The position numbers and the translations under genes were made by a program. A stretch of DNA of 64,000 bases from Hoeflea_A sp040932035 (GTDB lineage: Bacteria > Pseudomonadota > Alphaproteobacteria > Rhizobiales > Rhizobiaceae). The stretch lies in assembly GCF_040932035.1 (NCBI RefSeq), contig NZ_JBFRBB010000002.1, forward strand, positions 868,001-932,000, given 5' to 3'. The notes below the pieces were generated by a model. It was not told where the DNA came from, made no database searches, and worked only from the letters and a program-made list of their open reading frames with translations. Positions within the stretch are counted from its first letter, which is position 1. Every line of letters begins with the position of its first letter. Below are positions 1 through 7,990 of the stretch, piece after piece.

Positions 1-600
1 CAGAGCAGTCTCCTGCAGCTCTGCGTCATCGACGCACAGGGAGACAAGGCCGATGCGTTCGGCCTCTTCGCCTGTCAGCGGCTTGCCGGTCAGCAAATGA
101 TATTTCGCCTTCGCCATTCCGCACAGCAAAGGCCAGATGATCGCGGCGACATCGCCGGCGGCAACACCAAGACGCGGGTGACCGTCAACGATGCGGGCGG
201 CCTTGCCGGCTACCGAGATATCGGCAAGCAGCCCGACAACCAGGCCAGCCCCCGCTGCCGGGCCGTTGATCGCGGAAACGATCGGTTTGTTGCAGTTGAT
301 GATGTTGTAGACGAGGTCTTTAGCCTCCTTCCACACGCGCATCAGCGTATTGTAGTCATTGGCGATTTCCTCGATGAGCTTGAAATCGCCCCCGGCGGAA
401 AACGCTTTGCCCTCGCCAGTGACAATCACCGCATTGATACCCGGATCCTTGTCGATATCACGCCAGATCTCGGTAATCTGGGAATGGGTCTCGCCATCGA
501 CGGAGTTGAAGCTGTCCGGATTGCTGAACGTGATGCGCAGCACCCTTTCGGCCGGCTCGTCGAGCTTGAGGTTTGAATAGGCCGCATAACGCTCGGTCAT
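1..600 (-). CDS. Crotonase-fold enoyl-CoA hydratase/isomerase family protein (3' part beyond window)
   Basis: The first 200 residues of a crotonase-superfamily protein are visible; the rest lies outside the window. The start is ATG at 600 with AAAGGAT upstream. The oxyanion-hole segments AFSAGGDF (about residues 66-73) and NGPAAGAG (about 113-120) are present, so acyl-CoA binding is likely. Both glutamates used by classical enoyl-CoA hydratases seem to be replaced: the GGGCELA region reads GAGLVVG, and the usual PE before LG reads HPRLG. The reaction may therefore be isomerase- or hydrolase-like and not hydration. It lies 32 bp downstream of the transglutaminase-like gene on the same strand, probably in one operon. 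Family assignment is firm; the reaction is not. Confidence 0.9.
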   Translation of the reverse strand, partial: MTERYAAYSNLKLDEPAERVLRITFSNPDSFNSVDGETHSQITEIWRDIDKDPGINAVIVTGEGKAFSAGGDFKLIEEIANDYNTLMRVWKEAKDLVYNIINCNKPIVSAINGPAAGAGLVVGLLADISVAGKAARIVDGHPRLGVAAGDVAAIIWPLLCGMAKAKYHLLTGKPLTGEEAERIGLVSLCVDDAELQETAL

Positions 601-632
601 TGAGATATCCTTTAATGTGTCCGGCTCCAGGC

Positions 633-1343
633 TCAGGCAGAACCGGAAAACGCCGAATCCTGGCTGTTCTCTCCCTCTGTCCGCACATGATCGGTGAATT
701 CGGCCAGTTTCGGGTAATAGGCCGCATAGGCCTTCAGCATTTCATCCATCGGCGCATCCTGGAACACACCTCTGTCGTTGACATATTCCATATGCCGCCG
801 GTTGTCCGTGTCGAATTCATGGAAAAGCGCATCCGCGGTACCGTCGAACTCGAGCGGCTTCACGCCGAAACGTTCGCAAAGCTCGATGTTGAAGGCGGGT
901 GTGACCTTGAAGGACCGATCCCCAAGCCAAAGCTGGACATAGCCGTGGTAAAGAAAAAGATCGGACTGCATGAGCTCGGCAAGTTTCGGAGAATTGAGGT
1001 GGTTGCGCACATCGGCAAAACCGACTGCCGCCGGAATGCCCGCCGCCCTCAGGCAGGCGGTCAACAATATGGCTTTCGGCACACAGAACGCAGCTTCGAA
1101 ACCTGTGATCGTGCTTGCCACATAGTCATCCGCCCTCAGCGAAAACGCGTAAGGATCGTAACGGATGTCGTCCCGTACCGCGTAAAACAGCCTCACTGCG
1201 CGGGCAGTTTCGGTATCTTCGCCGAGCCCGGACAGTGCGCGTTGCGTGAAGGCACGCACCTGCGACGAATTGCTGTCGACGTAATGGCCCGGAAGCAGAA
1301 AGCCTTCTTTTTCGGCCGCCGATCTTGTCGTTATGTTGTCCAC
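633..1343 (-). CDS. Transglutaminase-like cysteine protease-fold protein
   Basis: The 236-residue protein has the transglutaminase-like core: a nucleophile cysteine in AAFCVPKAILL, followed by LRAAGIPAAVGFADVR, then a histidine in YHGYVQLWLG and a KVTPAFN strand where the third catalytic residue normally sits. There is no signal peptide or membrane segment, so it should be cytoplasmic. The start is GTG at 1343. Proteins of this family often act as peptidases or amidases, but the substrate cannot be read from sequence. It is transcribed with the crotonase gene and away from the acyl-CoA synthetase, which suggests a role in acid or acyl-CoA catabolism. Confidence 0.8.
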   Translation of the reverse strand: MDNITTRSAAEKEGFLLPGHYVDSNSSQVRAFTQRALSGLGEDTETARAVRLFYAVRDDIRYDPYAFSLRADDYVASTITGFEAAFCVPKAILLTACLRAAGIPAAVGFADVRNHLNSPKLAELMQSDLFLYHGYVQLWLGDRSFKVTPAFNIELCERFGVKPLEFDGTADALFHEFDTDNRRHMEYVNDRGVFQDAPMDEMLKAYAAYYPKLAEFTDHVRTEGENSQDSAFSGSA

Positions 1344-1378
1344 GTCAGTCCTCTCGGTGTTTGATTGAGTGCTGATGA

Positions 1379-1400
1379 TAATCTAACAAACGTTAGATTA
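1379..1400. promoter_or_regulatory. Perfect 9-bp inverted repeat, probable TetR-family operator
   Basis: Arms TAATCTAAC (1379-1387) and GTTAGATTA (1392-1400) are exact reverse complements separated by AAAC. The site lies 36 bp upstream of the transglutaminase-like start and 165 bp upstream of the acyl-CoA synthetase start, in the divergent promoter region. Size, symmetry and position fit a TetR-family dimer site controlling fatty/aryl acid catabolism genes. The cognate regulator is not identified in the window. Confidence 0.65.
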
Positions 1401-1564
1401 TTTGGATCATTTTCCGCTGTCAATCCGCTGCGATATGCCTGTACAGGTCAGGAAAAACTCCAGGGAACGCGCCTGAAAAGGGTCAAACTCTCGCCGCTTC
1501 GAAAAAAAACTAACATTCATTTGTTTTTTGTGTACGATCCCGGCGCGCTGAATGGGAGGAGTGA

Positions 1565-3088
1565 ATGATGTTTCAAAATTCAATCGAGGCCGGCCAGACA
1601 ACAGTCTACAGATTGTTTCGTTCACAGGCGCTCATTGCTCCAGGCTCCCCCGCCATCAAATATGGCGATGCCATCCAGACCTACGGCGAACTGCTTGCAC
1701 GGGCGAACAGACTTGCTAATGCCCTGCAGGCAAACGGCATAGGCAAAGGTGATCGCGTTGCCATACTATCCCACAACAGGCCTGAATATATCGAACTTGA
1801 ACTTGCTGCGGCTGCGCTTGGCGCAATCGTATGCTGCTTGAACTGGAGACTTGTCGAAGACGAGCTGGCCCACTGTATTTCGCTGGTCGCTCCAAAGCTC
1901 GTGATTGCCGAAGAGGAATTCACTTCGGATCTCGGCAAGATCACCGACGTTCCGGTTCTTGTCATCGGCAAGGACTATGAGGACAGGCTGGCATCCGCAT
2001 CCGACGATACGCCCGATACAAACGTCGAACCCGAAGACGGCCTTATCATCCTCTATACCAGCGGCACCACCGGCCTTCCGAAGGGAGCGGTCGTCAGCCA
2101 CCGCGCCATGATGGCGCGCGCCTTGCTTTTTACCTCCGAACTGGCCCTGGCGACCGATGACGGATTTGTCGCCTGGGCACCGCTCTTCCACATGGCTTCC
2201 ACCGACCATGCTCTTGCGACTCTGATGCGCGGCGGACTGGTGATTGTTGTCGACGGCTATCAGCCTGACGCAATGATCGAAGCAATCGAAAGCCACAGCA
2301 TCGGCTGGCTGGTCCTCATCCCTGGCATGATCGAAGGCTTCATCGACGCCTGTAACAAGGCCGCTATAAAGCCGCGCGGTATACGCATATGCGGTGCAAT
2401 GGCCGATCTGGTGCCGCCGCAGCAAATCGCCGAGATCACCAAAATTCTCGATACGCCCTATGCCAACTCTTTCGGCGCAACGGAAACCGGCCTTGCACCG
2501 GCATCGCGTGGCAGGATCGAGCCGGGCGACATTCCGGAGCGGCTTTCAAAACAGCAGACCGCCTTTTGCGAGGTGCGTCTCGTCAATGCCGGGGACGAGG
2601 ATGTGGCCGACGGCGATCCCGGCGAGATGGCGCTGCGCGGACCGACGCTCTTTTCCGGCTACTGGAACGCCGACGAGGCAAATGCAGAATGCTTCCGCGG
2701 CGGCTGGTTTCATATGGGGGATATGTTCCGCCGCAATCCCGACGGCACGCTGGATTTTGTCGACCGGGCGAAATATCTCATCAAGACCGGTGGCGAGAAT
2801 GTCTATCCGGCCGAGATCGAACGGGTGCTGCTTGCTGACCCGGACGTCACCGATGCCGCCGTCGTTCGCACCGGCGACGACCGCTGGGGCGAGGTGCCGA
2901 TCGCGTTCGTATCCCGCTCCTCCGAAAGCGTGACCGAAGAAAGCCTGATGGCCAAATGCTCGCAGTCGCTGGCACGCTACAAGCTGCCGCGCGAGATCCG
3001 CTTTATCGATTTCGACGATTTTCCCCGCTCCACCAGTGGCAAAATCCAGCGCCATCTGCTTGAACAGACGCTGAAAGATCCTCAATGA
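1565..3088 (+). CDS. Acyl-CoA synthetase (AMP-forming, class I adenylate-forming family)
   Basis: The 507-residue protein should activate a carboxylic acid to its CoA thioester through an acyl-adenylate. The AMP-binding P-loop YTSGTTGLPKG is at about residues 163-173, and the NSFGATE segment near 305 corresponds to the A5 motif. WFHMGDMF and the DRAKYLIKTGGENVYP hinge are near 380-420. The conserved C-terminal catalytic lysine is in TSGKIQRH near residue 493. The length is normal for medium/long-chain or aryl acyl-CoA ligases. The start is ATG at 1565 behind GGGAGGAG; the ATG at 1568 is also possible. The alpha/beta hydrolase follows 38 bp downstream, so the two probably form an operon. Confidence 0.92.
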   Translation: MMFQNSIEAGQTTVYRLFRSQALIAPGSPAIKYGDAIQTYGELLARANRLANALQANGIGKGDRVAILSHNRPEYIELELAAAALGAIVCCLNWRLVEDELAHCISLVAPKLVIAEEEFTSDLGKITDVPVLVIGKDYEDRLASASDDTPDTNVEPEDGLIILYTSGTTGLPKGAVVSHRAMMARALLFTSELALATDDGFVAWAPLFHMASTDHALATLMRGGLVIVVDGYQPDAMIEAIESHSIGWLVLIPGMIEGFIDACNKAAIKPRGIRICGAMADLVPPQQIAEITKILDTPYANSFGATETGLAPASRGRIEPGDIPERLSKQQTAFCEVRLVNAGDEDVADGDPGEMALRGPTLFSGYWNADEANAECFRGGWFHMGDMFRRNPDGTLDFVDRAKYLIKTGGENVYPAEIERVLLADPDVTDAAVVRTGDDRWGEVPIAFVSRSSESVTEESLMAKCSQSLARYKLPREIRFIDFDDFPRSTSGKIQRHLLEQTLKDPQ

Positions 3089-3126
3089 TGCACAGGCTGC
3101 AAATGCAGCGCTGAAAGGAAATAGGA

Positions 3127-3957
3127 ATGCCGAAAGTTACTGTCGGTGACCACGAACTGTCATACAGCTTCAACAGCGTGGATACCCGCGATGACGGCCT
3201 GACGCTGGTGCTCGTTCATGGCGCCGGTGGCCAGCTCGCCGACTGGCCCGTTGCATGGCGCAGCAATGCCGACATGACGCGGCTTGTCGGACTGACGCCC
3301 AAGTCCCACGATGGCGGACTGGACAAGTTTCCCGTCTACGCGGTGGACCTTCCGGGCCACGGTGAATCCGGCGGAGCAAGCCAACGCTCCGTTGACGCCT
3401 ACGCACAGGAGATTGCCGGGTTCATGGATGCGATGAACCTGAACAACGTTTTCCTAATCGGCCATTCCATGGGCGCAGCCATAGCCCTCACCCTTGCCGT
3501 CGGGCACAATCCACGACTTGCCGCCATTTCCATGATCGGCGGCTCAAGCAAACTGGCGGTGAGCCCGGCGATCCTCGACGGCTTGCAAAACGCGTTTGAA
3601 CCGACCGTCGACAACATCATCAAATATTCCTGGCACAAGAACACGACGGACTTCTTCAAGCAGAAGGGCCGCCAGCGGATGATCGAAGCCGGTGCCGACG
3701 TCGTCTACAACGACTTTTTCGCCTGCAGCCAATACGACCTTTCCGACCGTCTCGGCGACGTCGAAGTCCCTGTACTGATAATCGCTTCCACGGGTGACAG
3801 AATGGTACCGGTCGATATGAGCAAGGAAATGGCTGGTGCGTTCAAACGCGGCAACTGCATTGTTCTGGAAGACTGCGGGCATTTTCAGCATATCGAGCAG
3901 ACCACCCGTGTTGCCGATGCACTGACAGGCTTTCTGAACGGGGAACTTGCCGGATAG
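3127..3957 (+). CDS. Alpha/beta hydrolase
   Basis: The 276-residue protein has a complete alpha/beta-hydrolase layout. The oxyanion segment LVHGAGG is near residues 29-35 and the nucleophile elbow GHSMGAA is near 113-119, with Ser115. The acid aspartate is in STGDRMVP near 222 and the catalytic histidine in CGHFQHIE near 251. There is no signal sequence, so it is cytoplasmic. It follows the acyl-CoA synthetase in the same direction and may be an esterase or thioesterase supplying or clearing its acid substrate. Its last 116 bp overlap, in antisense, the end of the truncated siroheme synthase gene. Confidence 0.88.
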   Translation: MPKVTVGDHELSYSFNSVDTRDDGLTLVLVHGAGGQLADWPVAWRSNADMTRLVGLTPKSHDGGLDKFPVYAVDLPGHGESGGASQRSVDAYAQEIAGFMDAMNLNNVFLIGHSMGAAIALTLAVGHNPRLAAISMIGGSSKLAVSPAILDGLQNAFEPTVDNIIKYSWHKNTTDFFKQKGRQRMIEAGADVVYNDFFACSQYDLSDRLGDVEVPVLIIASTGDRMVPVDMSKEMAGAFKRGNCIVLEDCGHFQHIEQTTRVADALTGFLNGELAG

Positions 3958-5011
3958 AAACAGATACGTCTGGCACGATAGTAACATCGACACCACCGGC
4001 AATGAGGGGGTCCGTGACAAGTCTGGTATTTATGCAGTCCGACGGGTTTGAAGCCGTCAACCACACTACGTTTTTCCCGCGCCGAACGAGATCGGTCAGC
4101 TTTAGTCCGGTTTCCTGTGGTCCGCCATTTGCGAACACGTATTGCGCTTCCCGCCGTGCCAGTTCCATCAACGGCCCGGCGACGGGATCATCAAACAGGA
4201 TAACGTCCGCGCCCTGCAAGGCACGCGCCGCCCTTATCGTCAGCAGGTCCGGATCGCCATGCGCCGATCCAACGACGGTGACACGTCCCTGCCCCAGGTC
4301 GCCCTCCTCCGGAATTGTGTCCAGTGCGGAAGCCAGCTCCGTCTCATCGCTGCTGCACTCCCCGGCAAAAGCCAGATCGGAAAAACGTTCCCAGAACAAC
4401 CGTCTTTGTATGCCGGGCTGCAGGCGGGCGTTGATTTGCCCGCGCAGGCGCTTTGCCAGAGCAGCCCAGCCGGAAAGCGCCGGTGGCAGCAGCGTTTCGA
4501 TACGCCGACGGATCGCCTGACCAAGAATCGGCGCTGCACCATCGGTCGATATGCCGATGACTGCGGGCGAACGGTTTACGATGGAACCAAACTGGAAATC
4601 GCAAAAGCGCGGCCGGTCTATGATGTTCACCGGAACACCGGCGTCGTGGGCGGCACATCTTATCGCCTGTGCCTCTTCGTTCGTTTCCGCGTCGGCGACG
4701 ACGACCGCCGCCTCCGCGAAACATGCCGACATCCAGCTTCGTTGGCGGATGGTCACCCTGTTCGATGCGATTGATCCGGCCAACCGTCGCACCCCGACAG
4801 ACGGATCCGGGGAAAACACCTCAACGCGCGCGCCGGCTGCCGCAAGCAGTTCGGCTTTCCACGCCGCCGCTTCGGAACCGCCTACGACGACAGCACGTTT
4901 TGCGTTCAGGTCGAAAAAGACCGGCAGCACGGCAAGCGGTTGTATGCGGGCGGGCAAAGGGCGGTCTGCTCGCAATTCAGGACTGGCGGGCAGCGACGGG
5001 TGGCTGGGCAT
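3842..5011 (-). CDS. cysG: Siroheme synthase-like protein: Met8/CysG-N domain with truncated methyltransferase domain
   Basis: The 389-residue protein starts at ATG 5011 inside the end of nasA (35-bp overlap). Residues about 27-240 form the precorrin-2 dehydrogenase/ferrochelatase part, with the NAD-binding VVVGGSEAAAWKAELL and later SPAVIGISTDGAAPILGQAIR. A uroporphyrinogen-III methyltransferase domain then begins (VTVVGSAHGDPDLLTIRAAR). Its SAM motif is eroded (the usual GGDP reads ASNP), and recognisable homology stops at VPDVSVS, about where the convergent hydrolase gene ends. A further 100-120 residues expected in CysG are missing, and the final 38 residues are antisense to the hydrolase. 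It probably makes siroheme from precorrin-2 for NirB, but the methylation step must be encoded elsewhere. Confidence 0.8.
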   Translation of the reverse strand: MPSHPSLPASPELRADRPLPARIQPLAVLPVFFDLNAKRAVVVGGSEAAAWKAELLAAAGARVEVFSPDPSVGVRRLAGSIASNRVTIRQRSWMSACFAEAAVVVADAETNEEAQAIRCAAHDAGVPVNIIDRPRFCDFQFGSIVNRSPAVIGISTDGAAPILGQAIRRRIETLLPPALSGWAALAKRLRGQINARLQPGIQRRLFWERFSDLAFAGECSSDETELASALDTIPEEGDLGQGRVTVVGSAHGDPDLLTIRAARALQGADVILFDDPVAGPLMELARREAQYVFANGGPQETGLKLTDLVRRGKNVVWLTASNPSDCINTRLVTDPLIAGGVDVTIVPDVSVSIRQVPRSESLSVHRQHGWSARYAENARSLPEQCSCRV

Positions 5012-7661
5012 TGATAATTCCTTGAATTTCAGCACGGCAGGAGCCGCAGCTGGTTCCGGCACCGAGTGCCGTGCCAATGGCATCGACATCACCGCAGCCG
5101 GAGGCGGCAGCCATTGCGATCTCGTTCGCGCCGACCGACAGGCAGGAACACACGACGGGTCCGGGATCGGGGCGATCCGCGCTAGGTCTTCCGGCAACCA
5201 CGCGAAAACGGGCGCGCGGATCGTCAAAGGAGGTCATCAACTCTTCAGTCATGTGAACGCGCGCAACGTCCACTGGCCGAAGAGAAAAGAAAAACGCTCC
5301 TTCAAGGCGTCGGCCGTCGAAGAAGGCGATGCGCGCCGTCCCGCCGGCCTCATCGAAATAGGTCAGCATTTCCATCTCGGCTGTCGATGCAATCATCATA
5401 CGAGCGTATTCGGCAATGTCCGCCATCGGCTCCGCGCGTGCGAATTCGACCCGCCATCCTCCATCGGCGCGTGCCATGGCCCAATAATCCAATCCGGTAT
5501 CGACCGGCGGCGCGGCGCAAACGGCAAATCCAAAAAGCGCCGCATGCATCGGTGTCACGCACACGGTCGCATGTTTCAATGCCGGCTGGCCCGACACAAG
5601 ATCGATAACCGACGGCACCAATGCATTCACCCTGCCCTTCGCCGCGAACTGATCCGTCCAGTGCATCGATGCAAAGACCGAACCGATGCGCTGGCGCTCG
5701 GAGATATGGACGCGGGCGACCATCTCGCCGTGCTCATTTTGGATACGCGCGAGATCACCGTCATTCACACCGATATCGGCAGCGTCCTTCGGATGTATTT
5801 CGCAATGCGGCTCGCTCGTATGGCCGGCAAGACGCGGACTTTTGCCGGTGCGGGTCATGGTGTGCCACTGGTCACGCAGCCGCCCGGTATTCAATGTCAG
5901 CGGATATTCGTTGTCGGCACGCTTCGGCCTTTCAAACGCAACGGCGACGAACTGCGCCTTGCCATTAGGCGTGTAGTATCCACCATCGGCAAAAAAACGC
6001 TTCTCCGGTTTCGCATTATCCGCCGCCAGAGGCCACTGAAATGGCCTCATTTGCGCATACGCCGCATCGCTGATATCGCCATGAGCGCCAACATCAAGAT
6101 CGCGGGTGCCGGCGTTTTCAAAACCCGTTAGTGCCGCATATTCGCGATAGATCGCTGCCGGGCTGTCATAGGCGAACTCCTCGGCAAATCCCATGCGCGT
6201 GGCGACCTGCGCCACCTGCCACCAGTCCGCACGTGCCTTTCCGGGTGATGGCAGAAAAGCGCGCTGGCGTGAGATCCGGCGTTCGGAGTTGGTGACCGTG
6301 CCGTCCTTCTCGCCCCAGGCAAGTGCCGGCAGCTTTACATTGGCGTGGCGCATGGTGTCGGTGTCGGATACCACATCGGAGACGACCACGAACGGGCACG
6401 ATTGCAGCGCCGCTTCCACCGCATCCGCATCCGGCATGGAATCCGCTGGATTGGTGGCCATGATCCACAACGCTTTGATCCGCCCCTCGCCGACGGCCTG
6501 AAACAATTCGACCGCCTTCAAACCTGGTTTTGCGGCAAGGTTCCGCGCACGCCAGAAACGACCGACAATGTCGCGATCCACCGCATTTTCGATGTCCATA
6601 TGGGCCGCCAGCATATTGGCAAGACCGCCCACTTCGCGCCCGCCCATGGCATTCGGTTGACCGGTGACCGAAAACGGCCCGGCACCCGGCCTGCCGATCC
6701 GGCCGGTTGCCAGATGGCAATTGATAATGGCGTTGACTTTGTCGGTGCCGATTGACGACTGGTTCACACCCTGACTGTAGACGGTGACCGTTTTGTCGGT
6801 TTCGGCAAAGAGCCTGTAAAAGGCCTCGATTTCCGTTTCAGACAGGCCGGTCTGGTCGGCAATTGTCTCAAGGGAAATTGACTGGGCCGAAGCCATTGCC
6901 CCATCAAATCCCTCGGTGTGCCGTTCGATGTAGGCAAGATCGAGATTTTGCGTTTCGGCCAAATATGCCAACAGGCCACCGAAGAGCGCCGCGTCCCCAT
7001 CCGGTGCGATCGCCAGGTGCATATCGGCGATATGCTCAGTCATCGTGGCACGCGGGTCGATCAGCACGACCCGCATTTCAGGCCGTTCTGCCTTGGCCGC
7101 CTGCAGGCGCTGGTATAGCACCGGATGGCACCAGGCGAGATTCGAGCCGACAAGCACCACCAGGTCCGCCAGTTCAAGATCCTCATAGGTTCCGGGCACC
7201 GTGTCGGAGCCGAAGGCGCGGCGGTGACCGGCAACGCTCGAGGCCATGCACAATCGCGAATTCGTGTCGATATTGGCCGAGCCGATGAAACCCTTCATCA
7301 GCTTGTTGGCGACATAGTAATCCTCGGTCAAAAGCTGGCCGGAGACATAGAACGCAACGCTGTCCGGACCGTGCTCGGCAATTGCTTCGGAAAACCGCTC
7401 GGCGACGAGATCCAGTGCCTCGTCCCAATCCACCCGCTGGTCATCGATTTCCGGATAGAGAAGCCTTCCTTCAAGACCGATTGTCTCACCGAGGGCCGAT
7501 CCCTTGGAGCACAGCCTGCCGAAATTGGCCGGGTGTTCCGGGTCGCCGCTTATCTGCGTACCGCCATCGTCATCCCTCTTCGCCAGAAGGCCACAGCCGA
7601 CACCGCAATAGGGACAGGTGGTTCTCGTAGTGGACAGGTTCGGCTCAGTTTCCGCCGTCAT
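4977..7661 (-). CDS. nasA: Assimilatory nitrate reductase, catalytic subunit
   Basis: The 894-residue molybdopterin oxidoreductase reduces nitrate to nitrite in the cytoplasm. The N-terminal [4Fe-4S] ligands are C16, C19, C23 and C51 (CPYCGVGC ... GRLCSKG). The Mo-bis-MGD domains follow, with NSRLCMASS supplying the Mo-ligand cysteine and the signature GRPGAGPFSVTGQPNAMGGRE. The C-terminus carries a BFD-like [2Fe-2S] domain (CSCLSV ... GTSCGSC), typical of NasA enzymes that take electrons without a separate ferredoxin. ATG 7661 shares its A with the nirD stop (TGATG) and has GGGGAGGGG just upstream, so translational coupling is likely. A GTG one codon upstream is less likely. Confidence 0.96.
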   Translation of the reverse strand: MTAETEPNLSTTRTTCPYCGVGCGLLAKRDDDGGTQISGDPEHPANFGRLCSKGSALGETIGLEGRLLYPEIDDQRVDWDEALDLVAERFSEAIAEHGPDSVAFYVSGQLLTEDYYVANKLMKGFIGSANIDTNSRLCMASSVAGHRRAFGSDTVPGTYEDLELADLVVLVGSNLAWCHPVLYQRLQAAKAERPEMRVVLIDPRATMTEHIADMHLAIAPDGDAALFGGLLAYLAETQNLDLAYIERHTEGFDGAMASAQSISLETIADQTGLSETEIEAFYRLFAETDKTVTVYSQGVNQSSIGTDKVNAIINCHLATGRIGRPGAGPFSVTGQPNAMGGREVGGLANMLAAHMDIENAVDRDIVGRFWRARNLAAKPGLKAVELFQAVGEGRIKALWIMATNPADSMPDADAVEAALQSCPFVVVSDVVSDTDTMRHANVKLPALAWGEKDGTVTNSERRISRQRAFLPSPGKARADWWQVAQVATRMGFAEEFAYDSPAAIYREYAALTGFENAGTRDLDVGAHGDISDAAYAQMRPFQWPLAADNAKPEKRFFADGGYYTPNGKAQFVAVAFERPKRADNEYPLTLNTGRLRDQWHTMTRTGKSPRLAGHTSEPHCEIHPKDAADIGVNDGDLARIQNEHGEMVARVHISERQRIGSVFASMHWTDQFAAKGRVNALVPSVIDLVSGQPALKHATVCVTPMHAALFGFAVCAAPPVDTGLDYWAMARADGGWRVEFARAEPMADIAEYARMMIASTAEMEMLTYFDEAGGTARIAFFDGRRLEGAFFFSLRPVDVARVHMTEELMTSFDDPRARFRVVAGRPSADRPDPGPVVCSCLSVGANEIAMAAASGCGDVDAIGTALGAGTSCGSCRAEIQGIINAQPPVAARQS

Positions 7662-7990
7662 CACCCCTCCCCGATGCCCAACAGGACCGTTTCGCCGTCC
7701 AGCCGCACCGGAAACGGCGAGGTTGCCCCTTCATCGGCACCCTGCGCCTTGCCTGTCTCGAGCGATATCACCCAATTGTGTAAGGGGCACGTGACGCAGC
7801 CGTCGTGGACAATGCCCTGGCTCAGCGGGCCTTTCTTGTGCGGGCACTTGTCTTCGAGTGCGAAGACGCGATCGTCGGCCGTGCGGAACACCGCAATCGT
7901 CATATCACCGTTCTCAACACAGCGCGCGCCGCGCCTCGGAATGTCGTCAATCGAACCGATTGCGACCCAGCTTTTTGTCATCGCGTTCAT
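7661..7990 (-). CDS. nirD: Nitrite reductase (NADH) small subunit, Rieske-like
   Basis: The 109-residue NirD is the small partner of NirB in assimilatory reduction of nitrite to ammonium. It has the Rieske-type fold and retains the cluster-type ligands in CPHKKGPLSQG and CPLHNWVIS. The start is ATG 7990, which overlaps the nirB stop as ATGA; the upstream extension of the frame is inside nirB. The stop overlaps the nasA start. Gene order nirB-nirD-nasA matches other alphaproteobacterial nitrate operons. Confidence 0.95.
   Translation of the reverse strand: MNAMTKSWVAIGSIDDIPRRGARCVENGDMTIAVFRTADDRVFALEDKCPHKKGPLSQGIVHDGCVTCPLHNWVISLETGKAQGADEGATSPFPVRLDGETVLLGIGEG

Noticed and set aside
573..1364. 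263-codon open frame on the plus strand
   Set aside because: It is antisense to the transglutaminase-like gene, whose catalytic pattern is convincing.
3900..4000. Mobile element at the cysG truncation
   Set aside because: No inverted repeats, target duplication or transposase traces are seen; only the abrupt loss of homology remains.
5012..5227. N-terminal extension of the cysG frame
   Set aside because: This part lies inside nasA and has no homology; ATG 5011 starts the Met8-like region.
4551..6131. 526-codon open frame on the plus strand
   Set aside because: It is antisense to nasA and cysG, which have clear motifs; high GC gives long antisense frames here.
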